From contig VXTM01000030.1 of assembly GCA_009837445.1 (NCBI GenBank), forward strand, positions 79,661 through 113,016: a stretch of DNA of 33,356 bases. The letters run 5' to 3'. A program made the position numbers and the translations under genes. The notes below the pieces were generated by a model. That model saw only the letters and a list, made by a program, of their open reading frames with translations, was not told where the DNA came from and searched no databases. This document shows positions 28,086-33,356 of this stretch, piece after piece. The DNA comes from Acidimicrobiaceae bacterium. Lineage in GTDB: Bacteria > Actinomycetota > Acidimicrobiia > Acidimicrobiales > Aldehydirespiratoraceae. The first letter of the stretch is position 1, and every line of letters starts with the position of its first letter.

Positions 28086-30467
28086 TCAGCAGCCGCCGTC
28101 TCTGAATGGGTTGGTGTCTGCGGGCGGGAAGAGCGCTGGATCGAGGGGGTAGGTGATCCAGTCGGTGGTGCAGAGCCCGCCGAACTCGTCGGCGAGGTTG
28201 GCTAGGGCTGGCAGCGACGGGCCCTGTAGCCAGGCGGCCCACAGTTCTGCGCCGTTGGTGATGTTGGCGCGGTACCAGGTTGGCACTTTGCCGGCCATGC
28301 CTTCGAGTACGACTTGTTGTGCTTCCGGTGTGGGTTTGCTGCCCACGGGCATGGTGGGGCAGTCCGGGGAGTTGTAGTAGGTCAGCCAGGCGGCGGGCAC
28401 CATCGCGTGGCTCACGGTGTCGGCGAGGATCTCGGCGCCGTGGGTGTCGGTGTCGGCCCAGCAGCCGGGGTGGGTGGTGGCGAAGTAGAGTTGCACGGCG
28501 CCCCACGCCGTGCTCGGGGCCAGACCGGTGTGCAAGTCGTAGACGTGCAGCAGTTCATGAACCACCGTGCCGAGGGACATTGCGGTGATGTGCATGCTGT
28601 CGACGGTGCAACCGAACGAGTCGGCTGAGGCGTGGCAGTTGCTGTGCACGAAGCCGCCGAATCCCGACTGTACCGCCCATGTCTGATTTCGGATGTGGTC
28701 CCAGGCGGCCCTCATCCACGGGTAGTTGGCCTCGCGCTCTGCGATGACCGCGTCCACCCAGGCTCGTAGCAGACCAGTGGCCGTGGCCGGGACTTCGTCG
28801 GCGGGAATCGCTCTCTGTGGCTTGACGCGTCCAGGGATCTGCCTGTCGTCGGTCGTGTTGTCGCCGAGTTGTCCCAGGTTGTTGGCTCCCCAACACGACG
28901 CTGATCCGTTCTCGTGCAGGACGCAGCTGTGGGGGCCGACCTCCGGCGATCCCGAACTGACGCTCGCGGCGACCGCGTCAAAGACGCCGGCGATTCGAAC
29001 CGGCCGCCGTTGGGGAGCGACGGTGGCGTGGAGGTCTCCTGCCTTCCAGCACGACACGCCGCCGTCGCGGTGCAGCGCGCAGGCCGTGTCGTCGCCGGCT
29101 GATACTTCCACAACTTCGGTCAGGTTCCCGACCCGGGTCAAGAGGTTGGGAGTTCTGAAGTGCAGCCAGCAGTCGACGGTCCCGTCGACGGTTACTGCGC
29201 AGATCTGGTTCTGTCCGATCGACAGCGAGGACACCCCAGCGGCGCCGTCCACCGCCTCGGGGGTGTAGCTGTAGGGCCAGCCCCAGCATGAGACAGTGCC
29301 GTCGCCACCGACTGCACAGCTAGTGTGCGGCCCCGCCGCGACCGCTACCGCGCCCGCCACGCCGCGAACCCTCTTCGGCAAGTAGCTGTCTGAGGTGGTG
29401 CCGTCACCCAACTGCCCCAACAGGTTGTATCCCCAGCACGACACGCCGCCGTCGCGGTGCAGGGCACAGGTGTGCTCTCCGCCTGCGCTGACCGCCACCG
29501 CGTCGCTTATTCCCGGGACTGTCACCGGCAGGTAGTGGCTGCTCGTGTCGCCCTGCCCGAGTTGCCCCTCAGTGCCCGAGCCCCAACAGGAGATGGTTCC
29601 ATCGTGGTGCAGCACACAGGCATGCAACCCGAACTGGTGGTTGTCGCCCGTGCTGATGGCCGCCACGTCCCGAAGTCCCGCGAGGGCGATCCGCTCCCGC
29701 AAGCCGCCCTGCCCCCAGCAGGCGACTGTACCATCGACACCGACCGCGCAGGTGCGACCCCGCGAGGCCGAGATCAGCGTGTCGTTGCCGCGCGGTCCCT
29801 CGCTGATCGACAACGAGCCAGCCTCAAGCCGCCAGTCCAGGCCCCGCAACAGGAAGGTGGCCATCTGGGCGCGGGTTGTGTCGTGGCCAGGGCAGAACCG
29901 AGTGCCGTCGCCGCATCCCGAAGTGATGCCAGCCGCAGCGAGCTTGGCGACATCGCTCGCGTACCAGGCGTCGTCAGCAACGTCAGAGAACATCGGGTCC
30001 GCACCGGCCGGGAGGCTGTAGGCGCGCGACAAGAACACCGCCATCTGGGCGCGAGTGACCGTGCGGTCCGGGCAGAACCCCGAGCCGTCGCCGCACCCTG
30101 CGGTCACACCAAGATCGGCCATGCGCTCAACGAAGGGCGCATAGAAACTGGCCGCGTCCACATCATCGAACCGTGCCTCAGAAACAGCCGGCGGATCCCG
30201 ACCGTCCAACACCCGCACGACCCACACCGCCATCGTCTTGCGATCAATCGGCTCCCCCGGACAGAAGCCATCGCCGCACAAAGTGCCCTCGAACACGCCC
30301 CGACCGGCCAGCGTTGTCACCGGCAGCCAGTAGTACGCGTCATCAGACACGTCATCGAACCCGCCGGACTGGCCAGCCACCGGCGCCGCCCACCCCAAAC
30401 AAGCGGCGATCGCCGCGAACGCAACCGCGACCACAGCAAGAGATCGCCGCACAGCCTTGTTGGCCAC
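28086..30467 (-). CDS. Secreted SLH + RCC1-repeat protein with HExxH C-terminal domain
   Basis: A 793-aa exported protein. Signal peptide about 1-32 (VAVAFAAIAACLGW...APVAGQS). Three SLH-type repeats to about residue 215, each with F-x-D-V and the GCGDG..FCP..TRAQMA block, for cell-surface attachment. Then six or seven RCC1-like repeats (about 235-560) marked by CAL/CVL-H-x-D/N-G-x-x-S/x-CWG and N-L-G-Q-L-G-D. The C-terminal 200 residues contain VVHELLHVYDLH (637-641 for HELLH) and HGAEILAD (Glu679), a likely zinc-metalloprotease site of the HExxH...E type. GTG 30467 is used; TAGTAAT lies shortly upstream. Paired cysteines in each repeat suggest disulphides outside the cell. The protease activity is inferred from the motif only. 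Confidence 0.85.
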   Translation of the reverse strand: MANKAVRRSLAVVAVAFAAIAACLGWAAPVAGQSGGFDDVSDDAYYWLPVTTLAGRGVFEGTLCGDGFCPGEPIDRKTMAVWVVRVLDGRDPPAVSEARFDDVDAASFYAPFVERMADLGVTAGCGDGSGFCPDRTVTRAQMAVFLSRAYSLPAGADPMFSDVADDAWYASDVAKLAAAGITSGCGDGTRFCPGHDTTRAQMATFLLRGLDWRLEAGSLSISEGPRGNDTLISASRGRTCAVGVDGTVACWGQGGLRERIALAGLRDVAAISTGDNHQFGLHACVLHHDGTISCWGSGTEGQLGQGDTSSHYLPVTVPGISDAVAVSAGGEHTCALHRDGGVSCWGYNLLGQLGDGTTSDSYLPKRVRGVAGAVAVAAGPHTSCAVGGDGTVSCWGWPYSYTPEAVDGAAGVSSLSIGQNQICAVTVDGTVDCWLHFRTPNLLTRVGNLTEVVEVSAGDDTACALHRDGGVSCWKAGDLHATVAPQRRPVRIAGVFDAVAASVSSGSPEVGPHSCVLHENGSASCWGANNLGQLGDNTTDDRQIPGRVKPQRAIPADEVPATATGLLRAWVDAVIAEREANYPWMRAAWDHIRNQTWAVQSGFGGFVHSNCHASADSFGCTVDSMHITAMSLGTVVHELLHVYDLHTGLAPSTAWGAVQLYFATTHPGCWADTDTHGAEILADTVSHAMVPAAWLTYYNSPDCPTMPVGSKPTPEAQQVVLEGMAGKVPTWYRANITNGAELWAAWLQGPSLPALANLADEFGGLCTTDWITYPLDPALFPPADTNPFRDGGC

Positions 30468-30839
30468 AAGGCGACATTACTAGCGGCCCTGCACCTGATG
30501 CCTGCGGCGTCTGTTGCGTCGGTCGCACGGTCGCACTGTCGGCTTGTCTCGCAGTCCGTGCTGATAGCCCAGCGCTGTCACCACCAGCGGACTCGACGTG
30601 TCTTAGCGAGGACGGCTCCGCCCCGAAGTCTGGACCCCGTAGCACCGGGCCCGCGCCACCCCGGCGCAGCAGCCATGAGGTGCTGCGCCATGGGTGGTTC
30701 CCTGTGAGTTTCGCAGCCTGGGGGTGCCAGGTGGCGATGCTGGCAGCGTCGTGGAACTTGTCGTCGGTCCCGTACGCGGGGCTCTGTGCGCGAGTCAGGC
30801 GCTGACAGCAGAGACTGCGGCCTCTACGCTTCCGCGCCT
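30468..30839. other. Divergent intergenic region with a strong hairpin
   Basis: No gene recognised. A perfect 9-bp hairpin GGCGCAGCA / TGCTGCGCC (30663-30689, 9-nt loop) lies in the middle. TACGCT (30825-30830) is 9 nt before the PanB-like ATG and is its likely -10 box. Confidence 0.45.
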
Positions 30840-31706
30840 ATGAAGAACATCTACACCTTCGGGCGCAAGCCGGCCCAGCGCAACTACACGATCCCGGATC
30901 TGCGGGCGCTGAAGGGATCGGGCCGGCGGCTCACGATGTGCAACCCGGCCGGCGAGGCCGAGATCCGGGCGTGTGTGGATGCGGGGATCGACACGCTCAC
31001 GGTGTGGGACGACCAGCTCGCTATTGCCCGTGAGATCGCGCCTGCCCATTTCATGGGCACGGCGATGAACTGGGGCCAGCACAAGACCAACGACGAGATC
31101 TTGCGGGCCGCGGTGGAGTGCATGGAGGCTGGCGCTGACATGTATTTCACCAACCGTAGCTATGAGGTGATCGAGATGCTGGCCAACGAGCACATCCCGG
31201 TGCAGGCCCATATGGGGCTGGTGCCGTCGGTGAGCATCTGGGGCGGCGGCCTGCGGGCCTACGGCCGCACCGCCGATGAGGCCCTGGAACTGCTCACCAC
31301 GTTCCGCCGCCTGGAGGATGCGGGCTGTTTCGCGGTGGAGATCGAGTGCGTGGCCGAGGATACCCTCAACCTGCTCAACGAGATGACGTCGATCGTGACG
31401 TTCTCGCTGGGTTGTGGCAACTCTGGCGATGTGATCTTCTTGTTCATGACCGACATCTGCGGCGAGACGCCCGACCCGCCCCGCCACGCCCACGCCTTCG
31501 GCGACCTCGCCCGCCTGCACGAGCAGATGTACAACGAGCGGGTCGCGGCCCTCAAAGAGTTCCACACCGAGTCGCAGGCGCTGCGTTTCCCCTACCCCGA
31601 GCAGGCCGTCCACATGCATCCCGGCGAAGAAGACAAGCTCCGCGAAGCCCTCGACTCGGGGCGACCCACCAATAAAGCTCAACAGCGGGCCCTGCAGGCG
31701 AAGTGA
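30840..31706 (+). CDS. PanB-like protein (ketopantoate hydroxymethyltransferase family), altered active site
   Basis: A 288-aa TIM-barrel protein of the PanB/PEP-mutase superfamily. Family landmarks are VQAHMGLVPSVSIWGGGLRA with YGR (PanB: HLGL.PQSV...GG.....GR), DAGCFAVEIECV (catalytic-region Glu kept) and the LGCGNSGDVIFLFMTD loop (PanB: IGAG...DGQ.LV..D). But the PanB lysine in VKIEGG is replaced (MYFTNR), and the metal-binding Asp of LLLADLPF is replaced (MGTAMNW). A standard pantothenate-synthesis role is therefore doubtful; a related aldol or lyase reaction is possible. ATG 30840 sits 9 nt after TACGCT. No panC or panD is nearby. Confidence 0.7.
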   Translation: MKNIYTFGRKPAQRNYTIPDLRALKGSGRRLTMCNPAGEAEIRACVDAGIDTLTVWDDQLAIAREIAPAHFMGTAMNWGQHKTNDEILRAAVECMEAGADMYFTNRSYEVIEMLANEHIPVQAHMGLVPSVSIWGGGLRAYGRTADEALELLTTFRRLEDAGCFAVEIECVAEDTLNLLNEMTSIVTFSLGCGNSGDVIFLFMTDICGETPDPPRHAHAFGDLARLHEQMYNERVAALKEFHTESQALRFPYPEQAVHMHPGEEDKLREALDSGRPTNKAQQRALQAK

Positions 31707-32262
31707 CCCGCGAGGGTTGCTCGGGCGTGCTGGAGGGCTGCGTTCGTGGCCGTGACACCATGCGTTCGTGGCTGTCGCGTGCTTCGGGGTCGCGGTTCAG
31801 TGACAGGGCGAGGTGGTGGCGTCGGCGGCGCTGCGACTCAATTGTCGATAGGATGCGTTCGCGATGGCGTTCGTGGGGTGGTTTGGCCGCCACACGTTTG
31901 CACTAAAGAGCCCACTCTCGTAAGCAGGGGGGCGAAGGCGGCCAGGATGACGGCCCGCAGCGGTGTTGCTGGTGTCATCTTGGGGCCGCGAACGCGCGGG
32001 AACGCTGAGGAACGCTCGCGAACGCTGCAGCGACGACGGTGCATTCGCGGTATTTTTCGAGGCCGCGATGGGGTTGTTTCGCTGGCTGGCCGGGAGCCCT
32101 AGAGGCAACGCTCGCGAGTTCCGATGATCGCAACAGCGCGACTTCGCGTGATCGCTCACGCTGGCTGCACATCCCCGCGGTAGCGGGTTGCTCGCGAGAT
32201 GGTGCAATCCTCAAAGACGGTTGTTGTGTGAAGCATGATCGGTGGCCTGATCGAAGGGCCGA
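31707..32262. other. Repeat-rich intergenic region without a gene
   Basis: No convincing reading frame. TGCGTTCGTGGC occurs at about 31738 and 31762 with a variant near 31868, followed by four 10-bp GAACGC iterons at 31990-32029 and a short A+T-rich patch TATTTTTC (about 32050). Many further CGCGA and GCGAT words occur up to 32210. Confidence 0.45.
31990..32029. repeat. Four 10-bp iterons (GAACGC + 4 nt)
   Basis: GAACGC starts at 31990, 32000, 32010 and 32020, exactly one helical turn apart, with variable GCGG, TGAG, TCGC and TGCA between. Such phased iterons usually bind one protein along one face of DNA. Confidence 0.7.
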
Positions 32263-32763
32263 TTACCGGTCAGCCTGCCGTCGGATGAAGTCTGCGTAGC
32301 GACGCTCACGTCCTGCACGAGCCCGGTATCTAGCAGCCGACCGGTCGCGACCTTCGGCAGTCGCTGCGTCGGCGCGCGCCAGGGCCTTCTGCTCAGCCAC
32401 CTTGCAACGCCAGGCACCCCACTCGATCAATCGGTCCTGCCAGCCAGAGATGTTGACGAACGGCTCGAAGATCGCCGGAACAGATGCGTCGCGGTCGCTG
32501 ATCCCGTCCCGTTCGGCGCGATCGACCGCGAGACGCAGCCGAACCTTGGCGCCAACGAATAGCGCGAGACCCACAGGCAGCATCGTCACCAAGCCCAATA
32601 CAGGCGAGTCGTACAGTCCCCACGCGACGGCCATACCCAGAATCTCCAACACGACAGAGAGCGCCAACAGACCCAGCGCCACACGATCGAACCAGAAGCT
32701 CGCGACAGCCCCATCGGACCACCGGACCCGACGAAACAACAGGTTCCAGATCCTACGGGTCAT
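32263..32763 (-). CDS. Small membrane protein with long charged C-terminus
   Basis: A 166-aa protein. Two transmembrane helices (VALGLLALSVVLEILGMAVA and VLGLVTMLPVGLALFVGAKV, about 28-47 and 55-75) form a hairpin, followed by a cytosolic Ala/Arg-rich helix with a coiled-coil character (EQKALARADAATAEGRDRSA). No family recognised. ATG 32763 is used; no clear ribosome binding site. The iteron region lies downstream. Confidence 0.55.
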   Translation of the reverse strand: MTRRIWNLLFRRVRWSDGAVASFWFDRVALGLLALSVVLEILGMAVAWGLYDSPVLGLVTMLPVGLALFVGAKVRLRLAVDRAERDGISDRDASVPAIFEPFVNISGWQDRLIEWGAWRCKVAEQKALARADAATAEGRDRSAARYRARAGRERRYADFIRRQADR

Positions 32764-32971
32764 CTACTGCATTGGGGACCTGGGTCGCCACAGCAACCAC
32801 GACGGCTGGCCAGCGGCCGCTAGGACCTCCAACATGGGGATGTCCACGCCGGCGATGGTACCGCTCGCAACAGGGCGGCGCCCGCGGGCGTCGCCACCCG
32901 GGCAGCTATCTGCTTCACCCAAGCCACCCCCAGAAAAGGTGTGTCAGCCTCCCCGGCTTCGGTGACGGCTG

Positions 32972-33199
32972 GTGCTGCTGCCGGGTCGGACGCGAAGATC
33001 GTTTCCGAGGGAGTTCAAGGCTGACGCGGTGGCGCTGGTGCTCGATGCTGTACCGGTGCAGCTCGCCGCCGGCTTGGGGATGACACAGGAGTCGGCCTGG
33101 CATCTGGGACACCACATCAGCGCGGCGCTGGCCGACGGGTCGCTGCCCGGCTTAGAGGGTCCGGTCGAAGTGGACGAGACACCGCACGGCAACGCCTGA
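32972..33199 (+). pseudogene. Chimeric transposase relic (IS3 OrfA-like start joined to IS1595-like segment)
   Basis: The frame begins with RRSFPREFKADAVALV, the N-terminus of IS3-type OrfA proteins, and then changes to VQLAAGLGMTQESAWHLGHH and LEGPVEVDETPHGN, which matches the start of IS1595-type transposases (VQLA..LG.TQKSAW.LGHRI ... VEVDETY.GG). The first catalytic Asp lies in VEVDET, and a stop follows 5 codons later. A shifted frame continues weakly (EERKGVAAIAVTVRAEVDG). It is a fused remnant, not a functional gene. Confidence 0.6.
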
Positions 33200-33331
33200 G
33201 GAACGCAAGGGCGTGGCCGCTATCGCGGTGACGGTGCGTGCCGAGGTGGATGGGTGTGAGGGGTCGTTGCCGCTATGGCGTTGGTCGGGTCGTCGGGTGT
33301 GGTGAGGGGTGAGCGCATCGGCGTATTCGCA

Positions 33332-33356
33332 GGGGCGGGGCCGGGGGGTTTCTGGG
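33332..33356 (+). other. G-quadruplex-like G-tracts
   Basis: Four G-runs of 3-6 separated by 1, 2 and 5 nt (GGGGCGGGGCCGGGGGG then TTTCTGGG) at the window end meet the usual G4 pattern. The function is unknown and the motif may be chance in GC-rich DNA. Confidence 0.4.

Noticed and set aside
28985..29002. GATTCGAACC, the reverse of a tRNA T-loop
   Set aside because: It is inside a well-supported RCC1 repeat reading frame and no cloverleaf can be drawn.
29457..30707. Long plus-strand open frame opposite the SLH/RCC1 gene
   Set aside because: Shadow of a strongly patterned repeat protein; no motifs of its own.
31797..32207. Minus-strand 136-aa frame in the iteron region
   Set aside because: Composition follows the repeats, no family features and no start signals.

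Overview
The window is high-GC DNA that looks like an actinobacterium, most likely an uncultured member of the Acidimicrobiia. Three things point there: SLH domains of the GCGDG..FCP..TRAQMA..L type on a secreted RCC1-repeat protein, many near-leaderless starts behind TACGNT-like -10 boxes, and actinobacterial-type transposase and integrase remnants. The lineage is an inference; there is no rRNA or tRNA gene here. Almost the whole window is accessory DNA: toxin-antitoxin (TA) modules, abortive-infection genes, nucleotidyltransferases, phosphoesterases, mobile-element relics and broken genes.

Layout. 1-600: 17-bp tandem repeats, a strong hairpin, and a scrap of integrase abutting a scrap of trpC. 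605-1945: AAA/DUF4143 ATPase behind a 23-bp iterated motif. 2293-3141: DoxX-like membrane protein, then two strong hairpins. 3304-3794: decayed DUF2442/DUF4160 pair. 3943-4557: metallophosphoesterase. 4828-5957: small family-A protein translationally coupled to a DUF6036-like nucleotidyltransferase. 6000-7017: DUF4389 scrap, a 44-aa ORF and a 5'-truncated IS5-family element. 7019-9485: frameshifted primase-helicase of TOTE type.

9.6-20.3 kb is a dense array of one- to three-gene modules: two more family-A proteins, an Abi-like protein, a DUF4145 operon with a membrane protein, a DUF6602-like nuclease candidate, a lipoprotein, an AbiEi antitoxin without a toxin, and an AbiTii protein. These modules share related promoters and are separated by related palindromic spacers (about 50-110 bp). 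This arrangement is the best candidate here for something not yet described.

20.7-27.6 kb: a nucleotidyltransferase-HEPN-like protein, a small MNT nucleotidyltransferase with a disrupted partner, a second metallophosphoesterase, a small Gly-tailed membrane protein, a complete AbiE (AbiEi + AbiEii) pair and an HU gene. 27.6-33.4 kb: a truncated FabZ N-terminus, a large secreted SLH/RCC1/HExxH protein, a PanB-like protein with altered active-site positions, an iteron-like repeat block, a small membrane protein and a chimeric transposase relic. All homology calls are by eye from motifs; no database search was run.
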